Source: Ficedula albicollis
Lineage: Eukaryota > Chordata > Aves > Passeriformes > Muscicapidae
Reading direction: 5' to 3'
DNA length: 64,000 nucleotides
Assembly: GCF_000247815.1 (NCBI RefSeq)
Contig: NC_021678.1
Location: 9,320,874 to 9,384,873, forward strand
A program made the translations under genes and the position numbers. Of this stretch, positions 1-12,400 are shown piece by piece. Under the pieces are notes generated by a model. It ran no database searches. It was not told the origin of the DNA and saw only the letters and a list, made by a program, of their open reading frames with translations. The first letter of the stretch is position 1. Every line of letters begins with the position of its first letter.

Positions 1-1755
1 TGTTACAGAGGGCACCAAATGCAGCAAAATTAACCCACCCAACAAACAAAATAACAAACCAAAAAACATCTACCCCAAGACTAGTCACACTAGTGAGCTC
101 ATCTACTTGCAGTGATGTTCACAGCTTTCCATGCTCAAGAGATCTGGGGAGTTTATTCTGTTATTTTTGGGAGTAAATCCTGCCCAGAACTAGCATTATT
201 TAAACTAATTTAGCCTAATTAATTTGCATTTACCTAAGAGGCCAAAGAACAATTTACTGCCAGAGCAGGAAGCCATTTGTTGGTGTCCCAGGGATGAATG
301 GCAGGTGTGTTTGAGAAAGCCCCGCCCTGCTGAGAGCCGCCCCGGAGCTGGTTTACGGGCAGGACAATCTGCCCGGTGCGGCAGGGACGGTCAGGGTGAC
401 AGCAAGGGGGAGCAAACTCCCTCTGTCCCGGGCAGGTGCTGAAAACCCAGTTTGCTTCCTGTGAGTCTTCCTGCAAAAAGTGCCCCGGCCAGCTGTGCCA
501 AGCTTAGCTGTACTGATCTTCTCAGTCCAGCTCTGTCGGCAAACTCCCTCTCTCCAGGGCAGGTGCTGAAAACCCAGTTTGCTGCCTGTGAGTCTTCCTG
601 CAAAAAGTGCCCCTGGCCAGCTGTGCCAAGCTCAGCTGTACTGATCTTCTCAGTCCAGCTCTGTCTGAATGTTCCCAATTTCTAATCTTCTTGTGCCAGT
701 GGTAGACAGCAAAACTGTCTCAGTCTTCTACAGGGACAGTACAATTCCTGCTTTGCTCTTCTTACTAAGGAATATTGGTTTAATGCCTCTGTCACCTCTA
801 GGGAAGGGGAGTGAATCTGGACATGGCGACAGTGTTATTTTGACACACTTTGTGTGGGATCAGTGCTACTGTAAATGTGGTTTGCCATCTCCCTGCAGAT
901 GTCAGCTGTTAGAAGCACTGAGTGACAGGTTTTCTTTGGGTTTTAGTTTTGTGCTGGGCAGCCTGCTCTCCTGCAGCCCCGCTGGAAACTGCTCTTTGCT
1001 GCCTGCTGCTCCTCAGCAAACCCTTGTGTTTCTCGGCTCTGCTAGCATGCAAAGACTAACCACCTCCTTCTTTCAGAGCTAATTATGGCCCAAACTGAGT
1101 ATTGCTCAGGGTACCAGCATTCTGGTATATGATTACTCTCAAACTGCTGAATTTACCTAAGTGTAAATTGTTTTTAAAATAAAATTGAAGTTGAATGTAT
1201 GTTGACAAATAAGGAGCAAAAAAGGAGCTTCATGCTCTAGTTACTTTTGGGGTACATGGAATATCAGCTGTGATAACACTCAGTTTTAATCCTGTCCTTA
1301 TGGCTATGCCAACTTCTTTCTCTCTACTTTTGGGCTCCCTAGGAATGCACAAATGTTCTCTGAGATATTTGTGGCCAAGAACTGTAAACTGGTATAACTG
1401 TAAAAATAAGTATTATCAACTATGAATGACTTTGAAAGAATCTTTGACATAAGAAGCTTTTTAAGTCAAAAGAATGAAAGATATCCAGAATTTCAGTCTT
1501 CTTTTAGTTTAATTCAAATTATTAAAACGCCATACAAGTCAGTTCTACCCTAATTTGCAATATTCAGGGTAGTTACATACAACTGGTTCTGGAAAAGGTG
1601 CTCTATTCTTGTTTGATTGATGTGAGGGTGTAATAAGATTATCTTCTTCATTAAGAGACCTAGAAGTGTAAAGAACCCATTGGTAATATCTTTGGGATGC
1701 AAGTGAACTGCCTGACAGGAACCCAAGCTTAAAAGGAAAGTGTCCCTGTAAATTG
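1..1755. other. 3' flank of C10orf53, no gene recognised
   Basis: Apart from the 127-bp tandem duplication and a possible ATTAAA at 1,508-1,513 (minus), nothing is recognisable. A plus-strand AATAAA at 1,178-1,183 could belong to a convergent neighbour (OGDHL in human), which is speculation. Confidence 0.5.
412..666. repeat. 127-bp tandem duplication
   Basis: The unit starts GCAAACTCCCTCT, contains GGGCAGGTGCTGAAAACCCA, and ends near CAGTCCAGCTCTGTC. Copies are at 412-538 and 539-666 and differ by a handful of substitutions. Confidence 0.9.
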
Positions 1756-1817
1756 TTAAGCATTTAACACTGTTTTTCTGGCTTCTTCACAAAGTGGATC
1801 TAACTTGCCATCACCTC
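1756..1817 (-). CDS. C10orf53: C10orf53 (UPF0728) homologue, last coding exon
   Basis: After the acceptor CTCCTTTAG the exon completes a Gly codon and reads GDGKLDPLCEEARKTVLNA, then TAA at 1,756-1,758. The human C-terminus is GDGKLDPLCEKARIAVLNAY, so the match is near complete and one residue shorter. The phase agrees with the donor of the upstream exon at 2,298. A minus-strand ATTAAA at 1,508-1,513 is a possible polyadenylation signal. Confidence 0.88.
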
Positions 1818-2297
1818 CTAAAGGAGAAAACTACAACTTACAAAATATATGCAAGTGAATGTATTTACCTTTTACATTTCTACCTCTTACCCCAGCACTT
1901 ATAGTCCTTTGTGCTCTCCTTCACTTGGACCCGGTTTGGCCCTGCTGTGGTTAATTCTGTAATCTGAGATGGGTTCAGCTCGAACAAAAAATAAAAAATT
2001 GATGTTTTGAAAGCAGAGGGAAGCCCTAATGCCTCTGTGGAGCAAAACCTAGCAGGTTTCCTTGTGGTTGTGTGCTGCTGCATATGGGATGGCCCCAGAC
2101 AGTGCTCTCCCAAGCATGGCCTTAACTCCCAAGCCATTCTCTGTCCTGTGCCTTTCAAACTGCCTTGAATATAAAGCAGTACAGAGCTTAAAAGTGTAAA
2201 TGTTGATAGAACCTGGACTGTTTATGCCTTAGGAAGTGCTCATTTCAAAATGCAAGTGCTTTTGAAGAAACTGCAAATAACAAAATTCAGGAGTAAC

Positions 2298-2416
2298 CAA
2301 AATCCAGGCCATAGATGTTGCAATGAAATACAATTTCCCTGTCGACCACCAGTCTAAGGCATTCCAGTCTGTTACCAATTCCAGAATAAGGTGATGTCCA
2401 TCTGCCTCCAGGCCAG
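2298..2416 (-). pseudogene. C10orf53: C10orf53 (UPF0728) homologue, penultimate exon with a one-base frameshift
   Basis: The function of this small protein family is unknown. The exon has acceptor CCTTCTCAG and a GT donor, and reads AGLEADGHHLILELVTDWNAL (the first Ala completed from the previous exon) in one frame. It then continues LVVDREIVFHCNIYGLDFG in the next frame. Against the human protein (DGHEVILEKIEDWN, then ELMVNEEVIFHCNIKDLEFG) the alignment is gap-free apart from one missing base near 2,354-2,357. The exon is 119 nt where 120 is expected. It lies downstream of CHAT on the same strand, as in human. The missing base may be an assembly error or a real inactivating change; the next exon is intact, which favours error. 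The 5' exons with the start codon were not found. Confidence 0.83.
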
Positions 2417-4027
2417 CTGAGAAGGGCAAAGAAGCAGTACTGCATTTGCTTGGCTCCCAGTGAATTTTGAGTGTATCTAAGTTTTAGCACTGAGGAGTAG
2501 AAAAACTCAGTGTTAATGTAGTTAAGTGCTGTACAAAACTCCCCACAAAGCCTATCAGCTTTAACCTCCATCTTCACTATTATTACATTAATGGATCTCC
2601 TTAGAATGAAGCCTCCACCCTCTGTCATTTCTAGGTTTAGGAGTAAAAAGCAAGAAATTAATTTTGTGCTTGTATTTGCTATTAACTGGCAGAGCAGATG
2701 TAGGAAACACAATGCATTTATAAGTACTAGAGAGTAAGACTAAATTCAAAAGAATTCTGCAATAAGCATTAAGATGGTGTTTTAGAACAGCTGGAACATC
2801 AAGTGAACAACCTTGATAACCCAATTGTTCATTGACGCATAATTCATCTTTCTTCTACTGAAAGAGTAATTTATCAGGACATTAAAGACTTGAGATTTTT
2901 GTGAAGCTGAGAATCAAATCAGATTGGACAAAATAATCTCTTGATCCACATATTTTTTAGATCAATTAGGTGCTTTTCAGGTTTATTATGGCAGATTGTA
3001 TAACATTAAATTAATCAGAACTGGGGAAATAAAACTGGCTGATAATGCAGTTCCAGCACAGAAATGCCAAGTACTTGCCTGGGCACTCCCCAGATTTAAA
3101 TTTATTTTAATTCATCACTTTCTATTGAGTTGTATTACAAGGCAGAAGCAGACTCCTGTATAGTCAGATATTCAGAGTCTCACCTTTCCAGGTTTCTCTC
3201 AGCTGTGTTAAGGCTGTATACTGATGCCTCAGCTGTTCTGGTGGGTGGAGGTACTTTCTCTGTCCCAGTTCCACTGTAGCTGTCCACTTGGAAGGGTCAG
3301 CATTTCTCAAACATTTAATCTGTGTCCACCTGTGAGAGCTATTTGCAGCATTTTAATTCAACTTACTGGAAAAGCAGAAGTGGCTGAGGAAAGCCTGTTT
3401 CATAAATAACACGCTTTCAGCTTCTGCTGCTGTTTTGCCATTGTCAGAGAGCTCTCACTGCCTTTTAGGAAGCTGTGATGGTAATCTCAGACAATTAATT
3501 CACACTTATAAAATGAGTGTGAGAGATGACACCTCTATACTGTGGGCTCTAAATTAAAAAGCCCAAAAGATTAGTTTCCTTAGGTTAGGGCCATGACAGG
3601 TACATTGCAATGATCTACCAGCCCTAGTGAAAAACACTGGAGTGAGTTGCCAGCAGCCCCCTTATTGCATTGACTCATTGTAAATTTTGTGTCAAGCAAA
3701 TAGGGATTTCTCTGATACTCAGTTTATTTTTTTCTTTTATTTTTGGGGTGCCTCTAGGTTATCTAAAGCCTTTAAGTTCACAAAATTTTACTTATTTGAA
3801 TACTTACAATCACATGCATTAAATTTGATTTGTCCTGCAACCTTAGATGAATTTTGCCAGGCAGAAATAGTTATTTTTACAGCTGGAGAGCGTTGGAGCA
3901 GAGGAAAAGTGTTTCTCATTTCCTCATAAACAGGAAATAGATTGCACCAGTCCTTAATGAGATAAACGAGAAAAAAACAGCTACAACCCTTCTCTGTGAG
4001 CAATGCATCTCTGCAACTTTAGGTAGG
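2417..4027. other. Probable C10orf53 intron, no exon recognised
   Basis: The exon at 2,298-2,416 starts at an acceptor, so at least one upstream exon must exist. None resembling the UPF0728 N-terminus was found on the minus strand here. Confidence 0.5.
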
Positions 4028-4127
4028 GATAGCGAAGTTGTGCAGCACCTGCAAGCTCTGTGGAGCCCCGAGGCGCTGCTCTTGTGCCGTGGAGCCATTT
4101 CCAGCCCTGCAGCAGCGCCCCGAGCTG

Positions 4128-4198
4128 CACAGCTGGCTCGGTCCCTCACCGCACAGCTGGCTCGGTCCCTCACCGCGCAGCTGGCTCGGTCCCTCACC
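4128..4198. repeat. 24-bp tandem repeat, three copies
   Basis: The unit CACAGCTGGCTCGGTCCCTC plus ACCG is repeated three times with one change. It lies at the edge of the CpG island. A 24-bp period keeps frame and gives QLARSLTA in one plus frame, but there is no sign of a gene. Confidence 0.93.
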
Positions 4199-4576
4199 TG
4201 CGGATGGGGGCGGTCGGAGCAGCTCTGCTCCAAAACGCGGCACGGCTGCCCCGCCCGGGGGGTACCTGCTGCCTGCCTTGGCTGCTGGAAATAATAGCCG
4301 AGCTCTGAGCAGCAAATGTAACTCTACTCCCAAGTGCTTCACTTTGCAACTACATTTGGGTCTAAATGTTTTCATCATTGTTTGATGTGTTTATTTCAGT
4401 CTGCGTTTTCACGGGGCTTGTGTAACTGGACAATATATACACACTGTAGTGCTAGCTTATTTTAGTAAACACAAAGGATGGAGGAGTTTGTGCTGTCCGG
4501 GGCGTGTTTGAGGAGCAGCCCTCTCCTCTGTCTCACACGCGGCGCAGCTGCGGGAGCCCCCTTCGTGGCAGGGCGT

Positions 4577-5073
<497 letters not shown>

Positions 5074-7008
5074 CGGGGAAGGGCGGGGGAGGATCGGGCA
5101 GGGTCCGCACACATCGGGGCAGGGGAGCCGCGGGCGGTGCAGTCCCAGCTCCATCTCCCGCTCCCTCCCCTTGGATCAGCCCCGTGTCCCCCAGCGGCGG
5201 GCCAGAGGGGCCGGGCTGCCCGGTACAAAAAAGAGACAAGGTCTTTGCTCTGGTGGCTTTTATTTACGGTGCGGAGCTCCGCCCGCGAACGAGCTGAATG
5301 CGCCTCACCAGCGAACACTTCAGGGCGTGTATACGGATATAGACAGATAAATGTGTTTCAATACAGACAGAGCATTAACGGGAACAACATGTGCTGTAAA
5401 TACACATTTACATTTTTCATAAATATATACTTTCTTTATAAAAATAAAAGTATCACTAAAATATTTCTCTGTCTTCTGCAACTCTGGCTGTGTTGCCACA
5501 GCCGTGTCCTGCTGTCCCCTGTGGCACAGGGGCTCTGGCAGCACTCCTGTCAAAGGAGTGAGGTCGGGCTCTTACGCCCTTGAAACACCCCTCTTTTGAA
5601 GTCAAACATCTTTTACTTTTGATCACTTTGAACATGGAATTTCATTTAAGATTTTGCTTTTTAATTTCTGCACCCTGCACTGCGTGTACATTGGTGTACA
5701 CCCACGGGGAGAGAGGAACAATTACCTCCTGGAAGTTCTCTTGCAGGGGTTGTGTGCCCCAGGTCCCACCAAGAGGGCTCATTAAATCACAGCCACTTGT
5801 TACATTAATATAACTACACTTAGTTTGTCAATCAAAATTTTCTCTCTGTTCATACTGAACAATCTATTCCACAGTATCCTGGTTAGAAACATTTTAAAAG
5901 CTTTATGCTTGGTTTCCATAAGTGCATAAAAGTGTGTATTTTTAAACCTCATAAAGAAACTTCGTCTGCATAACACAAATAATTTTTAAATGAGAACTTA
6001 GGAAAACTTGTTTCCTGAAATCCTTGATAGATACAGCATGGGCTCACACCACACAGGTATAGAGAACAGGAACAGTACAGTCCCTTGTGAAGCTCCTGCT
6101 GTCAGTTTGTAATGCCTGTGAATTTTCATCCATCTGTAATTTAACCAGAACCCTCCAATTCAAACAGACCTGAACAGAGCCTGAAGCTTCCTGCACATAG
6201 CCAGGCGCCTTGCAGAGAGTGCTTTTAGCACAGGTAGTGGGAAAGGTAAATCAGCTACACAAAACACTTCCTCTGCAGGGACTGAGCTCATCAAAGCTGC
6301 TCCTTTCAGATATTCAGGCTGAGCACTAAGACCAGACCAGTTAGATACAAGTACAGAATGGTTAGCTAAATAAATAGGAAGTATGGGTGGTCACTGGTCC
6401 TCAAGTAAAAATATAGTGTCAGTATTTTCCACCACCAGTGGCATTTTCCAGAGCTGGAGAATGCAAAACACCCATTACAGCAGCTGTAAACAACTAAGGG
6501 ACTCTTAATGATAAATTGGTATAAAATATCAGGTGTGGGTGTAGATGCATCCTGAGCTCTCAGTGACTGTGTTGAGCACAGGGTCTGAGCTACTGTTAAC
6601 ATTCCAGAGAAAAAAATAAAATGAGAAACAGGTAATATTTGCTAATAACTATCAGTACTTATGTAGCTAGGATTACAAAATAAAAATATATATTTAATTA
6701 GAAGAAAGTTAACAAATTATCAAATAACTATTCACGTATTTTTATACACTTAAAATATGACTACAATTTTAAACATAAATACTACAAAAAATATGTAGTG
6801 CTACATTTATATTAGAAATGCAAAATGCTTTTGTAGTGAAATGAGATAAAGCAAAATTACCAGGAATGTTTTCAAGTAATTTTCATAATTACAGTATAGT
6901 TAAAAATTTAAATTTTTATTTTAAACTGTGTATTCTTTAAGCAAATTTTTGGTTTGACTAACAGTTTTCTTGGGTTTGGCTTATGTATTTTTACATCTTA
7001 ACTTTTAA

Positions 7009-7230
7009 ATTAGATTAGATGTTAGGAAGAACTTCTTTACTGTGAGAGCAGTGAGGCACTGGAACAGGTTGCCAAGAGAAGCTGTGGATGCCCCATCCTG
7101 GAAGTTTTCAAGGCCAGGTGGGATGGGGCTTGGAGCAGCCTGGTCTAGTGAAAGGTGTCCCTGCCCATGGCAGGGAAGTGGGAACAAGATGATCTTTAAA
7201 ATCCTTTCCAACCTAAACCATTCTGTGATA
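7009..7230 (+). mobile_element. CR1 LINE 3' fragment
   Basis: The segment has the familiar avian CR1 3' end: GATGTTAGGAAGAACTTCTT near the start, CACTGGAACAGGTTGCC in the middle, and a tail TCCAACCTAAACCATTCTGT. Only the 3' untranslated tail is present, as is usual for 5'-truncated CR1 copies. The short open frames across it are not genes. It sits in the CHAT-C10orf53 intergenic region. Confidence 0.88.
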
Positions 7231-8350
7231 GCTTTGGGGCAGCTTTTATGCTATGATATTATTTATGTAATCTAAAACAAGATTTCATATTTGATTTGAA
7301 CCACAGCTCATAGAGTAATAAAACATAGATATTTTTCAGTGAAATATAATAACTTTAAGTAATGTGAGCCCAGCTCTTAATGTCTGCAAATCATCATAGT
7401 AGATTTACTTCAACATAGCTACTTGCTCCAATTGATTATCAAGCCCACTGTGCTTTCATGTATGAGGTTTTGGATATCCTTTATCCTGCAGACTGTTTAA
7501 TTGCACATATGCCACTCCAAAGAGGGAGTAAAATAATCATGGACATGGAGAATCTCCTGGATTTGTATCTAGAGTTCTTAAACATGGACATATCTGCCTC
7601 TCTAGGTTATATAAATCTATTCTGCTTTTAGGCTTCAGAGCGCTTCACCATGTGATTGCTCAGTCTACAAAGGAGGAGAGAACATCTCCACCTCTCCACA
7701 GGCAAGGGAGCAATCCCTGGCCAGGCCTCGGAGTGTTCCAGCTTGGGCAGCACGGGATCTGCTCTGGAGCTTGGAATTGTCTTCAGTCAGCGAGTAAGTT
7801 GTGTTCTAACAATGATACTGAACACCTCTACGTAAGGCAGCACATTCCACCTCATGAGAAAGTAACTGAAAATGGCAGTCTCTGGTAGGATTCACAGGGA
7901 ATGAAAGAGATCATGAGAAAAACCTCAAGATAACACTCACATAAAATGGGAATTACCAGACACTATGTATTACCACTTTCCTGGTTGAATTTACTGTATA
8001 TTGCAGAGTATGATACCCTACATCTCCTATTAAAAAATATAAAATATAAATCCCTCCAAGCAGGATGATGCAAAGCTGATATGAGTACCAGTACTGGTAT
8101 TTATAACTCTAGCTTGAAGACTTCCTTATATTGCAAATTTGCCTCTTCATTCTAGTTATTGCTCTTTGATTTTGTGTGGTTGCATTCACTCTCCTGCCAA
8201 GTCACAGTGACTAAATTAATGCCAATGCAAACAGAAAAGGTCATTAGTAGGATTGAAAAGTACTTATGTTTTGTGCTTTGCCACTCTGTCAGGCTGGATT
8301 TTGCACACTGATAGAAAGAAATAATTAAGTCAATTCATTAGGGACAAGAT

Positions 8351-8498
8351 TCTGTGATGGATCATATCTCCAGTATGCTGCTTTCAGAACAGAACTGTGC
8401 TTGAGACCAGTGCAAACCAGCCCAGCTCTCTGTGATGGATCATGTCTCCAGTATGCTGCTTTCAGAACAGAACTGTGCTTGAGACCAGTGCAAACCAG
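8351..8498. repeat. 78-bp-offset tandem duplication
   Basis: TCTGTGATGGATCATRTCTC through GACCAGTGCAAACCAG is present at 8,351-8,420 and 8,429-8,498 with one difference, separated by 8 bp. Confidence 0.93.
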
Positions 8499-8996
8499 AA
8501 TAAAAGCTAAATTATTTCTGCAGCATTTTCAAATTGGGGGAAACATGCAAACACTCGGATTATGTTCCTAAACTCGGTGGAAATGCACAGGGGCCACTCT
8601 TCTAAAAATAATCAGATTTTCTTATATAGTAAATAGACTGGAAGTATTAAATAATATTCATGCAAAAGTTCAGGATATAATGGCAGCAACCTATTATTTA
8701 CAGTGTTACTCTCAAAATTCCCAAGAGGGGAAATTTCTTTTTTTTCTTTACATGCAAATCTTGTAGTAATAGATTTGAATATTTTAGAACTACTTGCAGG
8801 AGATATTCCTTAATTGGTGTGCCTTGGTATTTAATTTATGTCATATACAAACTTACTCAGTTTTTTAGGTTAAGCAATGGCACAAGATAATTATGCTCAG
8901 AAATAGTAGTACAACACATACTTTTATGACTTCCTCCTTCATTCCAGCCAGTGGCACCAAATCTTTTTCGCTGACCCGTAAGCAAGAAATGGTAGA

Positions 8997-9002
8997 TTTA
9001 TT
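8997..9002 (-). other. Candidate CHAT polyadenylation signal
   Basis: AATAAA is read on the minus strand about 160 nt below the CHAT stop codon. It is the nearest perfect hexamer to the stop. Whether it is used cannot be told from sequence; a longer 3' UTR is possible. Confidence 0.4.
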
Positions 9003-9159
9003 ACACAGAGTTGTAAATGTTGGCAACAATGAGAAACAAATGACACTTTGGTTCTACACTATTATATTACTAGCACTATCCTGCCTTTGCACAGCTCTGT
9101 CATGCTGCTCCTAAGGTGGATTCAGGAGAATAATCCCCACAGCCTCCTAGTGCCAGTGG

Positions 9160-9414
9160 TCACTGCAGCTGCGTGGCTGCACCTTGTTTAGCAGGTGCCT
9201 TTGCTGCAGCAGGACTGCATCTGTTGCACAGATCTCTCATTGCTAGGAGACTTCCTTCCACAGCTTTTGCAAGCATGCCTGAGGAGGTTTCCTCACATTC
9301 TTTGAAGCTTGAGATGCAGAACAGTATGTGCTCTGGCTGAGGGTTGTAACATGCCCCATATCCATTGGGCACCACTGGCCCATAGCAGCAGAACATCTCC
9401 ATAGTAGTAGGAAC
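9160..9414 (-). CDS. CHAT: CHAT exon 14, terminal coding exon (residues 552-635, stop)
   Basis: This 255-nt stretch encodes [37 protein letters not shown] and a variable tail ending KQGAATQLQ, then TGA at 9,160-9,162. The acceptor is TGCAACCAG. The tail after MRDLC is alanine-rich and diverged from human, which is usual for ChAT C-termini. Confidence 0.97.
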   Translation of the reverse strand, partial: VPTTMEMFCCYGPVVPNGYGACYNPQPEHILFCISSFKECEETSSGMLAKAVEGSLLAMRDLCNRCSPAAAKAPAKQGAATQLQ

Positions 9415-12400
9415 CTGGTTGCAGGGAGAAGGCAAGGAGTGATCTCTGATTAATCAGGGCACCTAAATTCAGCTGCTTAGGAATTAGGAAAAAGTGAAAG
9501 TTCTCTAAGGTTTTTAATTTCTTAAGGTTATGTTAAATTTAATGTGAAGACTGCATTAAATTAGAGGAATTAGCATTGTCCATTTCTAATAACAGTTTAT
9601 AATTGTGATGCTGTATAAAAATACTTTAATGCAACTAGGCAGTCTATCGCACCCCAGTTTAATCATGGCATAATATAGCAGTGAAACACTTCCTTCTGCA
9701 GAAAATAAAAGGTGTTAGAAACCTGTATGTCTCAGACTGTGTGCATGGGCCTTCTCAAACGACATTTGCCTTTTTAATGGTGTAGAACAGGCCATTAGTC
9801 CTGCTAATAGAGCCATAGAATTGTCAGATGAATTTGCTGTGCAACAGCCGAAGGCCATAAAGCTATTCAGAAGCTCTCTTTGCTCATGGATAGTTTCCTG
9901 GAGAATTTATGTAGTAGCATGTTGGTTACATCCACTCATGTCTGAAAGCCTACAAACATTATGACAAGATCAAATTACTTATTAAGGTTTTATGCTGTGG
10001 CATGATATTGTAAGTCTCTTTTGTTGCATAAGTCCCAATCTGTTGCAGTGGGGTTAGTGTTTCAGGTAATGAATTCCTACAAAGATTTCTTTTTTCATTA
10101 GGACTGCTACTACATGCAATGAAACATTTAATTCTTAGGCTGTATGCTTCCTTATTCAGAACATTAAATATAGGAATTATTGACTCAGAGTACCTTTGTA
10201 TGTGAAAATAACTTTAAATATGTAAATGTCTGTACCTGTCCAAAATGTCTGTAAGTCTAAGTTGCATGTCTGCATGGGTTGCTGTCTTAAAGCAAATACA
10301 GAAGGCTCTCAAAGATATTAAATGTAGCAAATTTGAAGAGTAAAATTTCCTCATGGCTCTTGGCTTTTTGTTTCTCAGAGTGGCAGCCCTTCTGGCTTGT
10401 GGCCATACTGCCACTGGACACGAGAGCTGTCGTCTCAGGGGAAGGAGGAAAAGAGGGGAATGGGAGTATATGTAGTTTGGAAGCAGAGGAAACTTGAGCC
10501 CTCATGGGAATTTCGCTGAATTTGTTTGTGTGCATTTCCAGAATTTCTGCAAAGGACTTTGGAATGCTGCCTATGAAGTGATAACAGTCAGTATTTACTG
10601 TGCTGATGAACCAAAACTGGATTGAAAATGTGGAGCAATTTTCAGACTTCTTGATGATACTGCTTCTGTTTGCTTGCCTTTTTTACATTGTTCTGACTGT
10701 GAGCTACAAGGTCTGGCAGAACACAAATGAATTATCCTTTGCTTGGCAAGACCAGTGAAGAGGAGAAGCTCACCTGGCTGGTTGAGAGGATGAATCGATT
10801 GCTTGTCAGATAAGTCTCATCTGTAAATATCTCTGGCAGCTCCTTGCAGTGCTCCCGTGCCACCTCCCTGAGCCCTAGCAGGTGATTGTCTATTGCCATT
10901 CCAGTAACAGCCTGTGATAAGATGGGATAAGACAACAGCATTTAACTGAGTTTGGAGGCATTTTGACTATTACTGCCTAGTGCTCTGGTCAGAGCTGATG
11001 AACTTGGTTTGAGTGATGTAAACCTGTAGTGTTCAGATGTTACTCTGAGCTTGTACCTTGCTGAAGATCAGTAACTAGAAATTCCTATGGTGCTCTGAAG
11101 ATTTATAAATTAGGAAGGAGACAGTCTTGAGGTGTATTATGTGCTGATGTTATCTGTGTGTTCATTGTCTCTCAGAGCTGAATATCATAGGCTGGGCTTC
11201 TAAAGATGGTGAGGGGAGCATATGGGACAGCACAAATTTCTAAGCGTGTTTTGGTATTTTCTGTGCATCGTTTGGATTATGTTTCAAGGTAGGGGGCTCC
11301 AAAACACCTCCAAATTGGAACAATCTTCCATTGCCTCGCTGCCTGCATCTCCCTCTGGCAGTTAAAGCATATGCCATTCCATAGAATTTAGATCCAAGGA
11401 TCTGGCAGGTGTCTGCAACAGGCTGAACAGAATAACAGATAGGTTTGCCAGTGATCTATCACAGATCTGTGAGCAAGCCCCACTGCTTGAGAAAACAGGG
11501 TTAGGGATGCAGAAGCAGCAGTGGCAGCTCACAGGAGCTGCAGCTGAGCCTGCAGCAAGTCCCTGCCATCAGCTGCCTATGCTCAGGTCTCTGCTCTGTC
11601 TGGCTACCAGCTGCTCTAGACTTAAGGCATTTATTAGCTTTAAGAGCTTTGCCCTACTAGTAAATGTGATTGAAGATGGCTCATGGGATCAAAAGTGAGC
11701 ACTGGGGGCTTGGCAGACAGGATAGTTACAGAGTTTTGTTTCTCTAGGAAACAAAACCAAAATTTGGTCCAACCAGGCAGGAATTGCCTCAGATAAATAA
11801 GTGTGCTCAAAATCCTTCAGTCCAGGTTTGTTCTTGCTGGTGAAAGTACTGATTTTGTGGACTGACCTGTAGCTCTTCTGTGGCCCAGACTGAAGCCATA
11901 TAGGAAAGGAATTCTGAACTAGGGACAAGGGGAACAAACAGCCTGAGAGAAGGCAGGATTAATGAAAGAGCATGAGCTTGGTTTTCCTCTAAGGATTAAA
12001 AATAATAAAAGAAAAGCTCTAGTTTACTTCTTCTCTTATGAGGTGAATAATTTTAACCTCTGATAAATGCCTGAAGCAGGGGGTTGGGAGTGCATTCCTG
12101 GTTTGGCTTATTAAGAACTAGGCACCCATTGGCAAAGGAACTATTTGTTCATCACCCCAGACAGAGATGCTTGCAAAAATGCAGCATACATCAGCGCTGT
12201 GTTTATGTTCTTTTTCCCATACAGGGAAACTGACTTGATAATCAAAGGAAATATTTTGCTATCACACAAGATTTATAAGGCTGTTAGCAATGACATTTTT
12301 GCAACATAGATCAATGTCATGTCTGAAGAGAGGCCGAGACAGGCTAACGAAATAAACTGTGAGTCAACGCATAGGAAAAAACTGGGCTAAATTGAATTTT

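Larger units (their letters stand above)
5311..9159. other. Intergenic AT-rich region
   Basis: Holds the CR1 fragment, the 78-bp duplication and, near its upper end, the CHAT 3' UTR. No other coding sequence is supported. Confidence 0.6.

Noticed and set aside
421..443. RE1-like sequence with CTGTCC and GGTGCTGAA
   Set aside because: The two half-sites are six bases apart instead of two, the second tandem copy lacks the CTGTCC half, and it lies far downstream of the cholinergic genes.
669..1082. Plus-strand open frame of 137 codons
   Set aside because: No recognisable domain or similarity; it overlaps the edge of a tandem duplication and lies 3' of C10orf53. Frames of this length arise by chance in this sequence.
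1891..1941. Possible C10orf53 exon reading GPNRVQVKESTKDYKCW with good-looking splice sites
   Set aside because: It is phase-compatible but has no similarity to UPF0728, and the true last exon with GDGKLDPLC is found at 1,756-1,817.
3181..3260. Possible upstream C10orf53 exon ending at a GTGAGA donor near 3,186
   Set aside because: The phase fits, but the encoded TALTQLRETWK does not resemble the UPF0728 N-terminal region.
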